Assembly (NCBI GenBank): GCA_025642075.2 | Contig: JAODUO010000546.1 | Location: forward strand, 224,501 to 288,500 | Source of the DNA: Ridgeia piscesae | Taxonomy: Eukaryota > Annelida > Polychaeta > Sabellida > Siboglinidae | Direction of reading: 5' to 3' | Length of the DNA: 64,000 nt | Part shown: positions 34,640 to 46,832 of the stretch, piece after piece | How the letters are laid out: each line of letters opens with the position of its first letter | Position numbering within the stretch: position 1 is the stretch's first letter | Made by a program: the position numbers and the translations under genes | Notes under the pieces: generated by a model | The model's input: only the letters and a program-made list of their open reading frames with translations | The model's database searches: none | What the model was told of the DNA's origin: nothing

Positions 34640-37600
34640 CAATAAGCTTCACTGGCTTCCCATTCATTCATTGATGCTAATGTTTGACCAGCTTCACTGT
34701 AGGCCAACTTTCAGGCCAACTTTCTCAGTGCTTCTTGCCCACTGTTGCCTCACAGGTGTGAAAAGCATTGTGTCTTGACTCCTGAGCCAGTTTATGTTAG
34801 GCAGTGCTTTACCTTTTGTTGGTAATTGTTATGTGTATTTGATTGTATTTGCAAATACTTTTCAAATACAGACCAAATATTAAATACAAATACATAGCCT
34901 TTTGTGATTTTCAAATACAAATACAAAAAAATCTGTATTCAAATATAAATACATATTTGAGCCCAACCCTCTTTCAACCCCTTTAAGGCAACTATAATAT
35001 CATTATTTTAAAATCATATTGACAGTCTTCCAAATGTATTCAAAATCACAATTTTAAACGTACATCACACTGTAGGTTGTAAAGATATATGTACACATCT
35101 TGAACCTCTTTTTTTTTTTACCTCTCTACAAACTGCTCTGTTCTCTCTCTCCACGCTCCATCCTTCCCTCTTTCATTACTCCTTTCTTCCCTCTCTCTGT
35201 GCTCCTTCCTTCCCTCTCTCCGTACTCCTTCCTTCCCTCTCCATGCTCCTTCCTTCCCTCTCTCCATGCTCCTTCCTTCCCTCTCCATGCTTCTTCCTTC
35301 CCTCTCTCCGTACTCCTTCCTTCCCTCTCTCCATGCTCCCTCTTTCCCTCTCTCCGTGCTCCTTCCTTCCCTCTCTCCATGTTCCTTCCTTCACTCTCTC
35401 CGTACTCCTTCCTTCACTCTCTCCATGCTCCTTCCTTCCCTCTCTCCATGCTCCTTCCTTCCCTCTCTCCATGCTCCTTCCTTCCCTCTCTCCGTACTCC
35501 TTCCTTCCCTCTCTCCATGCTCCTTCCTTCCCTCTCTCCATGCTCCTTCCTTCCCTCTCTCCATGCTCCTTCCTTCCCTCTCTCCATGCTCCTTCCTTCC
35601 TCTCTCCATGCTCCTTCCTTCCCTCTCTCCATGCTCCTTCCTTCCCTCTCTCCTTCCTTCCCTCTCTCCACTCCTTCCTTCCCTCTCTCCATGCTCCTTC
35701 CTTCTCTCTCCTCTCCTTCCTTCCCTCTCTCCTGCTCCTTCCTTTACTCTCCTCTCCTTCCTTCCCTCTCTCCCTGCTCCTTCCTTTCTCTCCATGCTCC
35801 TTCCTTCCCCCTCTCCCTGCTCCTTCCTTCCCTCTCTCCATGCTCCTTCCTTCCCTCTCTCCATGCTCCTTCCTTCCCTCTCTCCATGCTCCTTCCTTCC
35901 CTCTACATGCTCCTTCCTTCCCTCTCTCCATGCTCCTTCCCTCTCTATAGGCTCTTTCCTTCCCTCTCTCCGTGCTCCTTTCTTCCCTCTCTACAGGCTC
36001 CTTTCTTCCCTCTCTACAGGCTCCTTCCTTCCCTCTCTCCATGCTCCTTCCTTCCTTCTCTACAGGCTCCTTCCTTCCCTCTCTCCATGCTCCTTCCTTC
36101 CCTCTCTCCATGCTCCTTCCTTCCCTCTCTCCATGCTCCTTCCTTCACTCTCTCCATGCTCCTTCCTTCCCTCTCTCCGTGCTCCTTCCTTCCCTCTCTC
36201 CATGTTCCTTCCTTCACTCTCTCCGTACTCCTTCCTTCCCTCTCTCTGTGCTCCTTCCTTCCCTCTCTCCATGCTCCTTCCTTCACTCTCTCCATGCTCC
36301 TTCCTTCCCTCTCTCCATGCTCTTTCCTTCCCTCTCTCCATGCTCCTTCCTTCACTCTCTCCATGCTCCTTCCTTCCCTCTCTACATGCTCCTTTCTTCC
36401 CTCTCTACAGGCTCCTTCCTTCCCTACAGGCTCCTTCCTTCCCTCTCTACAGGCTCCTTCCTTCCCTCTCTACATGCTCCTTCCTTCCTTCTCTACAGGC
36501 TCTTTCCTTCCCTCTCTCCATGCTCCTTCCTTCCCTCTCTACATGCTCCTTCCTCCCCTCTCTACGTGCTCCTTCCTTCCCTCTCTACAGGCTCCTTCCT
36601 TCCATCTCTCCATGCTCCTTCCTTCCCTCTCTCCATGCTCCTTCCTTCCCTCTCTACATGCTCCTTCCTTCCCTCTCTCCATGCTCCTTCCTTCCCTCTC
36701 TACATGCTCCTTCCTTCCCTCTCTCCGTGCTCCTTCCTTCCCTCTCTCCATGTTCCTTCCTTCACTCTCTCCGTGCTCCTTCCTTCCCTCTCTCCGTGCT
36801 CCTTCCTTCCCTCTCTCCATGCTCCTTCCTTCCCTCTCTCCATGCTCTTTCCTTCCCCTTCATTGGGTATCAATAAGCTTCACTGGCTTCCCATTCATTC
36901 ATTGATGCTAATGTTTGACCAGCTTCACTGTAGGCCAACTTTCAGGCCAACTTTCTCAGTGCTTCTTGCCCACTGTTGCCTCACAGGTGTGAAAAGCATT
37001 GTGTCTTGACTCCTGAGCCAGTTTATGTTAGGCAGTGCTTTACCTTTTGTTGGTAATTTTTATGTGTATTTGATTGTATTTGCAAATACTTTTCAAATAC
37101 AGACCAAATATTAAATACAAATACGTAGCCTTTTGTGATTTTCAAATACAAATACAAAAAAAATCTGTATTCAAATATAAATACATATTTGAGCCCAACC
37201 CTCTTTCAACCCCTTTAAGGCAACTATAATATCATTATTGTAAAATCATATTGACAGTCTTCCAAATGTATTCAAAGTCACAATTTTAAACGTACATCAC
37301 ACTGTAGGTTGTAAAGATATATGTATACATCTTGAACCTCTCTTTTTTTACCTCTCTACAAACTGCTTTGTTCTCTCTCTCCACGCTCCATCCTTCCCTC
37401 TTTCATTACTCCTTTCTTCCCTCTCTCCGTGCTCCTTCCTTCCCTCTCTCCGTACTCCTTCCTTCCCTCTCTCCATGCTCCTTCCTTCCCTCTCTCCATG
37501 CTCCTTCCTTCCCTCTCCATGCTTCTTCCTTCCCTCTCTCCATACTCCTTCCTTCCCTCTCTCCATGCTCCCTCTTTCCCTCTCTCCGTGCTCCTTCCTT

Positions 37601-40600
37601 CCCTCTCTCCATGTTCCTTCCTTCACTCTCTCCTCTCCTTCCTTCTCTCTCCATGCTCCTTCCTTCCCTCTCCATGCCTTCCTTCCTCCTCTCCATGCTC
37701 CTTCCTTCACTCTCTCCTCTCCTTCCTTCCCTCTCTCCATGTCCTTCCTTCCCTCTCTCATGCTCCTTCCTTCCTCTCTCCATGCTCCTTCCTTCCCTCT
37801 CTCATGCTCCTTCCTTCCCTCTCTCCATGCTCCTTCCTTCCTCTCTCCTGCTCCTTCCTTCCTCTCTCCATGCTCCTTCCTTCCTCTCTCCATGCTCCTT
37901 CCTTCCCTCTCATGCTCCTTCCTTCCCTCTCATGCTCCTTCCTTCCCTCTCTCCATGTCCTTCCTTCCCTCTCTCAGGCTCTTTCCTTCCCTCTCTCCTG
38001 CTCCTTTCTTCCCTCTCTACAGGCTCCTTCCTTCCCTCTCTCATGCTCCTTCCTTCCTCTCTCGGCTCCTTCCTTCCCTCTTTACATGCTCCTTCCTTCC
38101 TTCTCTACAGGCTCTTTCCTTCCCTCTCTCCATGCTCCTTCCTTCCCTCTCTACATGCTCCTTCCTTCCCTCTCTACTGCTCCTTCCTTCCCTCTCTACA
38201 GGCTCCTTCCTTCCGTCTCTCCATGCTCCTTCCTTCCCTCTCTCCATGCTCCTTCCTTCCCTCTCTCTGCTCCTTCCTTCCTTCTTCCTCTCTCCATGCT
38301 CCTTCCTTCCCTCTCTCATGCTCCTTCCTTCCCTCTCTCCATGCTCCTTCCTTCCCTCTCTCATGCTCCTTCCTTCCCTCTCTCCATGCTCCTTCCTTCA
38401 CTCTCTCCATGCTCCTTCCTTCCCTCTCTCCGTGCTCCTTCCTTCCCTCTCTCCATGTCCTTCCTTCACTCTCTCCATGCTCCTTCCTTCCCTCTCTCCG
38501 TGCTCCTTCCTTCCCTCTCTCCATGTTCTTCCTTCACTCTCCCATTCACTTCCTCTCCGTGCTCCTTCCTTCCTCTCTCCATGCCTCCCCCCATTCCTTT
38601 CCCTCTCTCCATGCTCTTTCCTTCCCTCTCTCCATGCTCCTTCCTTCACTCTCTCCATGCTCCTTCCTTCCTCTCCATGCTCCTTCCTTCCCTCTCTCCA
38701 TGGTCCTTCCTTTCATCTCTCCGTACTCCTTCCTTCCCTCTCTCCATGCTCCTTCCTTCACTCTCCATGCTCCTTCCTTCCCTCTCTACATGCTCTTCCT
38801 TCCCTCTCTATAGGCTCCTTCCTTCCCTCTCTACATGATCCTTCCTTCCCTCTCTACATGCTCCTTCCTTCCCTCTCTACATGCTCCTTCCTCTCTACCT
38901 TCCTCTCGTCCATGCTCCTTCCTTCCCTCTCTACAGGTCTTTCCTTCCTCTCTCCGCTCTTCTTCCCTCGCTCCTTCCTTCCCTCTCTCCATGCTCCTTC
39001 CTTCCCTCTCTACATGCTCCTTCCTTCCCTCTCTACAGCTCCTTCCTTCCCTCTCTCCATGTTCCTTCCTTCACTCTCTCCGTACTCCTTCCTTCCCTCT
39101 CTCCGTGCTCCTTCCTTCCCTCTCTCCATGCTCCTTCCTTCACTCTCTCCATGCTCCTTCCTTCCCTCTCTCCATGCTCTTTCCTTCCCCTTCATTGGGT
39201 ATCAATAAGCTTCACTGGCTTCCCATTCATTCATTGATGCTAATGTTTGACCAGCTTCACTGTAGGCCAACTTTCAGGCCAACTTTCTCAGTGCTTCTTG
39301 CCCACTGTTGCCTCACAGGTGTGAAAAGCATTGTGTCTTGACTCCTGAGCCAGTTTATGTTAGGCAGTGCTTTACCTTTTGTTGGTAATTTTTATGTGTA
39401 TTTGATTGTATTTGCAAATACTTTTCAAATACAGACCAAATATTAAATACAAATACATAGCCTTTTGTGATTTTCAAATACAAATACAAAAAAAATCTGT
39501 ATTCAAATATAAATACATATTTGAGCCCAACCCTCTTTCAACCCCTTTAAGGCAACTATAATATCATTATTTTAAAATCATATTGACAGTCTTCCAAATG
39601 TATTCAAAATCACAATTTTAAACGTACATCACACTGTAGGTTGTAAAGATATATGTATACATCTTGAACCTCTCTTTTTTTTTTACCTCTCTACAAACTG
39701 CTTTGTTCTCTCCACGCTCCATCCTTCCCTCTTTCATTACTCCTTTCTTCCCTCTCTCCATGCTCCTTTCTTCCCTCTCTCCGTACTCCTTCCTTCCCTC
39801 TCTCCATGCTCCTTCCTTCCCTCTCTCCATGCTCCTTCCTTCCCTCTCTCCATGCTTCTTCCTTCCCTCTCTCCATACTCCTTCCTTCCCTCTCTCCATG
39901 CTCCCTCTTTCCCTCTCTCCGTGCTCCTTCCTTCCCTCTCTCCATGTTCCTTCCTTCACTCTCTCCGTACTCCTTCCTTCACTCTCTCCATGCTCCTTCC
40001 TTCCCTCTCTCCATGCTCCTTCCTTCCCTCTCTCCATGCTCCTTCCTTCACTCTCTCCGTACTCCTTCCTTCCCTCTCTCCATGCTCCTTCCTTCCCTCT
40101 CCATGCTCCTTCCTTCCCTCTCTCCATGCTCCTTCCTTCCCTCTCTCCGTGCTCCTTCCTTTCATCTCTCCGTACTCCTTCCTTCCCTCTCTCCATGCTC
40201 CTTCCTTTACTCTCCATGCTCCTTCCTTCCCTCTCTACATGCTCCTTCCTTCCCTCTCTCCATGCTCCTTCCTTCACTCTCTCCATGCTCCTTCCTTCAC
40301 TCTCTCCATGATCCTTCCTTCCCTCTCTCCATGCTCCTTCCTTCCCTCTCTCCATGCTCCTTCCTTCCCTCTACATGCTCCTTCCTTCCCTCTCTCCATG
40401 CTCCTTCCTTCCCTCTCTACAGGCTCTTTCCTTCCCTCTCTCCGTGCTCCTTTCTTCCCTCTCTACAGGCTCCTTCCTTCCCTCTCTCCATGCTCCTTCC
40501 TTCCTTCTCTACAGGCTCCTTCCTTCCCTCTTTACATGCTCCTTCCTTCCTTCTCTACAGGCTCTTTCCTTCCCTATCTCCATGCTCCTTCCTTCCCTCT

Positions 40601-42075
40601 CTACATGCTCCTTCCTTCCCTCTCTACGTGCTCCTTCCTTCCCTCTCTACAGGCTCCTTCCTTCCGTCTCTCCATGCTCCTTCCTTCCCTCTCTCCATGC
40701 TCCTTCCTTCCCTCTCTACATGCTCCTTCCTTCCCTCTCTCCATGCTCCTTCCTTCCCTCTCTCCATGCTCCTTCCTTCCCTCTCTCCATGCTCCTTCCT
40801 TCCCTCTCTCCATGCTCCTTCCTTCCCTCTCTCATGCTCCTTCCTTCCCTCTCTCCATGCTCCTTCCTTCACTCTCTCCATGCTCCTTCCTTCCCTCTCT
40901 CCGTGCTCCTTCCTTCCCTCTCTCCATGTTCCTTCCTTCACTCTCTCCGTACTCCTTCCTTCCCTCTCTCCGTGCTCCTTCCTTCCCTCTCTCCGTGCTC
41001 CTTCCTTCACTCTCTCCATGCTCCTTCCTTCACTCTCTCCATGCTCCTTCCTTCCCTCTCTCCATGCTCTTTCCTTCCCTCTCTCCATGCTCCTTCCTTC
41101 ACTCTCTCCATGCTCCTTCCTTCCCTCTCTACATGCTCCTTCCTTCCCTCTCTACAGGCTCCTTCCTTCCCTCTCTCCATGATCCTTCCTTCCCTCTCTC
41201 CTTGCTCCTTCCCTCTCTCCATGCTCCTTCCTTCCCTCTCTCCATGGTCCTTCCTTTCATCTCTCCGTACTCCTTCCTTCCCTCTCTCCATGCTCCTTCC
41301 TTCACTCTCCATGCTCCTTCCTTCCCTCTCTACATGCTCCTTCCTTCCCTCTCTACATGCTCTTCCTTCCCTCTCTATAGGCTCCTTCCTTCCCTCTCCA
41401 CATGATCCTTCCTTCCCTCTCTACAGGCTCCTTCCTTCCCTCTCTCCATGCTCCTTCCTTCCCTCTCTCCATGCTCCTTCCTTCCCTCTCTACAGGCTCT
41501 TTCCTTCCCTCTCTCCGTGCTCCTTTCTTCCCTCTCTACAGGCTCCTTCCTTCCCTCTCTCCATGCTCCTTCCTTCCTTCTCTACAGGCTCCTTCCTTCC
41601 CTCTCTACAGGCTCCTTCCTTCCCTCTCTACATGCTCCTTCCTTCCTTCTCTACAGGCTCTTTCCTTCCCTCTCTCCATGCTCCTTCCTTCCCTCTCTAC
41701 ATGCTCCTTCCTTCCCTCTCTCCGTGCTCCTTCCTTCCCTCTCTACGTGCTCCTTCCTTCCCTCTCTACAGGCTCCTTCCTTCCGTCTCTCCATGCTCCT
41801 TCCTTCCCTCTCTCCATGCTCCTTCCTTCCCTCTCTACATGCTCCTTCCTTCCCTCTCTCCATGCTCCTTCCTTCCCTCTCTCCATGCTCCTTCCTTCCC
41901 TCTCTCCATGCTCCTTCCTTCCCTCTCTCCATGCTCCTTCCTTCCCTCTCTCCGTGCTCCTTCCTTCCCTCTCTACATGCTCCTTCCTTCCCTCTCTCCA
42001 TGCTCCTTCCTTCCCTCTCTCCATGCTCCTTCCTTCCCTCTCTCCATGCTCCTTCCTTCCCTCTCTCCATGCTCC
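34640..42075. repeat. Threefold higher-order repeat: ~490-bp spacer plus 23-bp polypyrimidine minisatellite
   Basis: Three blocks start with the same spacer (CAATAAGCTTCACTGGCTTC at 34640, 36871 and 39203), giving periods of 2231 and 2332 bp; the third block is about 2.9 kb. Spacers run to about 35128, 37352 and 39690. The arrays that follow use a 23-bp unit, CTCCTTCCTTCCCTCTCTCC plus ATG, with variants ending GTG, CGTA or TACAGG. The plus strand is almost pure pyrimidine over the arrays. As 23 is not a multiple of three, all three frames read through the same 23-residue peptide, giving open frames of up to about 600 codons on either strand; none is a gene. Confidence 0.96.
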
Positions 42076-42127
42076 ACCCTTCCCTGTCTCATACACCTCT
42101 TTTCAAAGGAGATGTTTTTGTTTGTAG

Positions 42128-42217
42128 GTCGAAGATTTCCGTCTGTGGGATCGAGACTATGTCAAGATGCCATTTTCTAAGAATGCACAGTGCACAGTTC
42201 CTGACTATGCATATGGG
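42128..42217 (+). CDS. PARG: PARG copy B exon (LWD..YVKMP)
   Basis: A 90-nt exon after TTTGTAG with donor GTGTGT. It reads VEDFRLWDRDYVKMPFSKNA and ten more residues, aligning with human YKDLWDNKHVKMPCSEQN in the accessory domain. It is in phase 0 at both ends. The acceptor lies some 50 bp beyond the end of the 7-kb polypyrimidine array. Confidence 0.85.
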
Positions 42218-43330
42218 GTGTGTATGTGTGATACAAAAGCTAAACACATATTATTAACAGAACACAAAAAAGTTCCCATTCTTTTAAATCACTGGCACTG
42301 ATTTATTCAAAATGATGACTGTTGTTACAGATTAACATACTATTTTAATGATGTAACTGCACATACTTATTTTAGTGATGTTTCCAATATATTGTAAAGC
42401 ACCATGGAATATTGTGATTATAGTGCTATATAAATATATTTTACTGTTACTATTTTATTTTTATTCTATGTCAGTGAGGAATTACTATATGGTTTCATTG
42501 TTCTTGTAACCCTTCAAGCTATCTAGATGGTCCTGTTAATCTGCCATGATAAGCTTTTCTCAGTAAATCACCTGTTGTTTCAATTATCATCTCTTAATTG
42601 TAGAAGTGCATGTCATCTGCATGTCTCCAAGATGCTAGCATATGGGTGTAACAACGGCAGTAATAATCAGGCTAATATGTTTGTGAGAAATTGCGAGACC
42701 ACGCATGCACAGATAAAGTGGCACATGCTCAGTGTAGCAAATAGAAGTAATATCGATTTAGCATGACAGTGGTACTAAATATACTAATTGATTGATTTGT
42801 AGATTAAACACTATATGATGTGTTCTGCCCAGATGTGTTTGCATTGAATGCTATATATATATATCTATAAACAATGTGTCAGTCTATATTTTTAAACAAC
42901 ACTCAGTGGAAATTTTTTTAATACAAATCTATACGCAAAATACCTGTAAGCGACAAGTTACAAAAGTATCCAAAAGATTACGCCACATCACTGCGTTGTC
43001 CAAGTTTGCGGCTGCTCAAGGAAACAAGCTTTCAGTCGCCGTTGACCATTCAAGGTCTAAAGGGTTTAGGTCTGTCATCAATCATCAGTCCATTTTTTTC
43101 TTGTTTTGCTTCAAACTCATTTCAGATAAATTTGAACTTACTTCATATGAACTACGTGCAACCTGCTGACTCATTTGTGCAAATGTCTTTAGTATTGGTG
43201 TAATTGTCACACAAGTGGATACATTATGTTTGACTGGACATAGCAGAAATATTTACAGCTATTGCATTGCATTTACAGCTATTGCATTGAATTAGTTACT
43301 GTAAAGTGGAGCATGAATGTTATTTTGTAG
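42218..43330. other. Intron 9, nothing recognised
   Basis: AT-rich, with no supported feature. Confidence 0.5.
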
Positions 43331-43402
43331 CAGTCTTCATCCAAGCCCAGATGGGAGGTGATACATAAGGCTCTCACTAACATCCAGCGCATTGATTTGG
43401 AG
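43331..43402 (+). CDS. PARG: PARG copy B exon (RWEVIHKAL)
   Basis: Acceptor TTTTGTAG at 43330, or TAGCAG three bases later; both keep phase. Donor GTAAAA at 43403. SSKPRWEVIHKALTNIQRID aligns with human [20 protein letters not shown] in the accessory helical domain. Use of the first AG adds one Gln (a NAGNAG-type alternative acceptor). Confidence 0.85.
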
Positions 43403-43559
43403 GTAAAATGTCACTAATTCTTTTATACATGTTCAGACTTAAATGTACAGTCGGTGATCAATGACAAAATGTATTTCCATCTCTAGAGTTTGTGTCACTT
43501 GTTTCTCCCAGACTGACGTGCTTGTCTTTCATTTTCTTCATCTAAATCATTACATACCA

Positions 43560-43965
43560 TCCACGTTGAAGAGGTACAATTCACCCCTTATGTTACATCC
43601 TCCAAATTGATGTGTTATAGTTTTCCCCTTGTGTTACTCTCAAAATTGATGTGTTACAGTTCACCACTTGTGTTACTCTCAAAATTAATGTGTTACAGTT
43701 CACCCATATGTTACATCCTCCAAGTTGGGGTATTATAGTTCATCCCATAGTATAACCCCCATGTTGTGGGCTTACATGTTACGACCTATAATATCCCTGT
43801 CAGTTTGAGATGTTACAGTTCACTCTATATGTTACATCGTTGGTGTGTTAACAGTTCACTACTTATGTTAACCAGAGTGTTGAGGTGTTACAGTTCACCC
43901 ATTATATTACACCCTTTTGGTTGAAAAATGTTACAGTTCACCCCTTACATTACACCCTCTTTATA
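43560..43965. repeat. Degenerate ~40-50-bp repeat with GTTACAGTTCACC
   Basis: About nine degenerate units built on GTGTTACAGTTCACCCCTTA...TTACACCCTCC, varying in length. The array starts about 160 bp after the donor of the preceding exon. Confidence 0.8.
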
Positions 43966-44113
43966 TTAATTTTTATAATAAATGTTGAAAAACAAATGCC
44001 ATAAATGTTGGTTGTCATTCAGAAATTGCAAAATATTTAGCCAGGATTTATGTTGCTGCCAACAGCAATCTAAGGAATGTTACTGCTGGTACAGATGTTT
44101 GAGCTTGTTGCAG

Positions 44114-44188
44114 GATGCCATATTGAGCTACAACGATACACACAGGGGCTTGTGGACATTTGGTGGCCTTAAAGACTTCCTATACAAT
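44114..44188 (+). CDS. PARG: PARG copy B exon (DAILSYN)
   Basis: A 75-nt exon between TTGTTGCAG and GTACAG, in phase 0 at both ends. DAILSYNDTHRGLWTFGGLK then DFLYN matches human [23 protein letters not shown]. Confidence 0.88.
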
Positions 44189-44333
44189 GTACAGGCACAC
44201 ATTTTAATTAATATTTAGGTTATTAACTAAATGCAAAATACTAATTGTGTAGCACTTGATGATTGGCTTTGTGGTTTGGTCACAAATGCAACCAGAGTCC
44301 TTGTAGTTTGATACTTTGTGTTAGGGAGCACAT

Positions 44334-44391
44334 TACACACACACGCACGCACGCACGCACGCACACACACGCAGACAGACACATGCACACG
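44334..44391. repeat. (CA)n/(ACGC)n microsatellite
   Basis: ACACACACGCACGCACGCAC and related runs. Confidence 0.9.
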
Positions 44392-44489
44392 GCCAGTGGA
44401 TGGTAGACAAATTTTAGTAGCAGACCTCTTGTTTGCTACTGACCATTTAACATTATTAGATATAGCAAGCCTATATAGATTGGTGCGGT

Positions 44490-45134
44490 ACTTGTGGAAT
44501 GAGTTCAGGAATTTCCTAACCGATTCCTGTGTGAATACATTTCAAATCATTATACTGAAAAATTCAGTTTGTCAAAGCTACGTAACAAAAGTAGTTCAAA
44601 ATGACTGTACATACGCATATCTTTGTTTATTTGAGCCTGGTAGGAAATGAAGTCCGTTTCGTTATCAGAACATTATGAATTTGCACATCATTACTTCATG
44701 AATGAGGACTGACTAGTGTGCTGTTTGAAATTTGTTTATTGTTTGTAAATCATTGTTATTTAATGTAGGTTTTTTATTTAAAACACCAATTTAGTTGATT
44801 TGTTGATCTAGATTACGCCTACAATATATAATATTACACATGCTTTTTTGTTTTCGCTCAGAAATGCCTATTGATGAAGTAAATCAGAAAAATAACAACT
44901 TTACATTGAGTAGATAGAAATAAGTAAAAAATAACAAATTTACATTGAGTAGATAGGAATTAGTCAAACCAAATATACCTTGAGCATAATATGGCAGCAT
45001 CCAGTGGTCAGTGATGTCCGAGTTCGAAAAATTATTTAAAATATATCGTTTGTCCATGCTCATCAAATCATGGTCACATCTCGTCTAGATGGTATGTTCT
45101 CATGTCATGGCAATGGTTGTTCAAGCATTTCAGC
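44490..45134. mobile_element. Partial copy of the 33518-34396 element
   Basis: Matches the middle and right arm of the element at 33518: TTTCCTAAC.GATTCCTGTG, CATTACTTCATGAAT..., GAGGACTGACTAGTGTGC, CTTGAGCATA.TATGGCAG, CATCAAATCATGG, and CAAGCATTTCAGC at the end. The left inverted arm is missing or too decayed to see. Two nearly identical 50-bp pieces (around 44884 and 44935, AATAACAA.TTTACATTGAGT) form a small internal duplication. Confidence 0.6.
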
Positions 45135-45224
45135 TCCCGTTTAACACATTTTATGTTGCAATAATTGTAGCCAGCTTATTAATGAAGGCACAGAACAGTT
45201 CAAAATCATCACGATAACCATACT

Positions 45225-45630
45225 TTATGGCCAAGGGTGTTTGAGTGGCATCTGAATGGTATTTGAATGATATTTTGGGTTCTTTGTCGTTTATGTTCAA
45301 TGGTATTTGAATGGTATTTAAATGGTCCTAGGGGGTATTATGGCCAAGGGTACTTGAATGCTATTTAAATGGTATTTTGTGTCTTTGGAATAATCTTTTC
45401 CATGCTGTTCAATGGTATTTGTATTGTCCTAGGGGGTATTATGGCCAAGGGTATTTGATTGGTATTTCAATAGTACTTTGGGTGGTCTAAACCTTCACGT
45501 ACAGTTCAACAGTATTTGAATGGTACCAGGGTGTATTAAGGCTAAGGGTATCTGAATGGTACTTGACTGAATGGTATTCTGAATGGTCCAATGGTATTCA
45601 GACTACCATTCGGAATACCATTGACAAAGA
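45225..45630. repeat. Degenerate repeat of GAATGGTATTTGAATGG
   Basis: About five units of roughly 80-100 bp built from TATTATGGCCAAGGGTATTT, GAATGGTATTT and CTAGGGGG. It ends in a palindromic pair, TGAATGGT...ACCATTCG, at about 45580-45625. Confidence 0.75.
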
Positions 45631-46214
45631 TGCTGATTGAGCCATGATAAAGAAGTAAAATATATATAAGCACCCCATGTTTTTCAATCTGTGGCAACCA
45701 AATATGTTATAGTATGGAATATATTACAAAATATTAGCAATTGTTTTATATATACCAAATACATTTAATTTTGTTATTTGATTAATTAACCAGACATTGA
45801 CAGTAACTTTACAGAAACAATTGTTACTAGCATGCAATCAAGTTTAATTCAAATTATTTAGAAACACATTTTGAAGGTAAACAAGTACACAATTTTGTTT
45901 AAGATATACATACAATACACGCTTTCCTTGATTCATTTTTAAACAATCCCTCCTTTTGTACAGAAATTAACTAGTTATGCCGTAGAGTCAACATAAACAA
46001 GCAAATGTCACAGGACAGTTCACCAGAAAATATACACATACACGTTATAATATTAATGTACACATTGTAAACAAATTATTTCTTCTGTGTCTTGTATTTG
46101 TTAATTTGAAAGTTGTCTGAAGATTTTTTTATGTTTAGTGTGAAGTTTACACAAATGGCAATAACTAAAACAGTGCTGATTACTGAAGTGATTTATCTTC
46201 TGTTTATTTCACAG
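45631..46214. other. Intron remainder, nothing recognised
   Basis: AT-rich up to the TTTCACAG acceptor. Confidence 0.5.
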
Positions 46215-46307
46215 GAACTTGGTAACACAGAGAGGGTAGATTTCTTCGACAAAGTCCTCCCAAAAATGGCAGAGTTGGCACTTGAACTGCCTAAGTTGTG
46301 CAGTCAG
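46215..46307 (+). CDS. PARG: PARG copy B exon (FFDKVLPKMAELALELPKLC)
   Basis: A 93-nt, phase-0 exon between TTTCACAG and GTAAGT. It ends the accessory domain: FFDKVLPKMAELALELPKLC aligns with human [20 protein letters not shown]. Clear homology and strong splice sites. Confidence 0.92.
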
Positions 46308-46832
46308 GTAAGTAGTTCTTCCGTCAGTCTGAATTTTCTGGAATGTCATTATTTCTGGTGATAGTCTAAATACAGGTAATTATACAAGCACATTTTGCTT
46401 CTCCTGGGCATTGATTGTCGCTGCAAAAAGTTTCATATCACTTTTTCATATGTACACATGTTTGCATCAAATGTGAGTCAACATTTTCTAGTGTTCACTC
46501 TGTATAAGAAATTGCATGACATTGTACATTTGTGGAGTGAAGCAAGCAAGATATACCCATGAAAATGTATTTGTATCACCAGTTGATATGTGTATTATGA
46601 CCTGAAATAAACTACAAACACATGTGTGACACCCATTTTCAAGGCATAACTGACAAGATCTGTGATGTTTGAAGACCTTTTTGTTCTTTTCAAATTTTTA
46701 CCAATCCACCACCCAATAAAGTGTTATTTCTACCCGTCCATAACGTCTTTTACCTGTCCAAATGATGGGTGGATTGGTCTATGCATAAAGCCATGATCTA
46801 GATGTATACTTGCTGGCATAGGTTGTCCATAA
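46308..46832. other. Intron 12 left part, nothing recognised
   Basis: Unique AT-rich sequence up to a transposon target-site duplication at 46825-46832. Confidence 0.5.

Noticed and set aside
35100..42260. Long Ser/Leu/Pro-rich (plus) and Arg/Glu/Gly-rich (minus) open frames as genes
   Set aside because: A 23-bp unit without stops opens all three frames with the same peptide; there is no start context, splice logic or homology.
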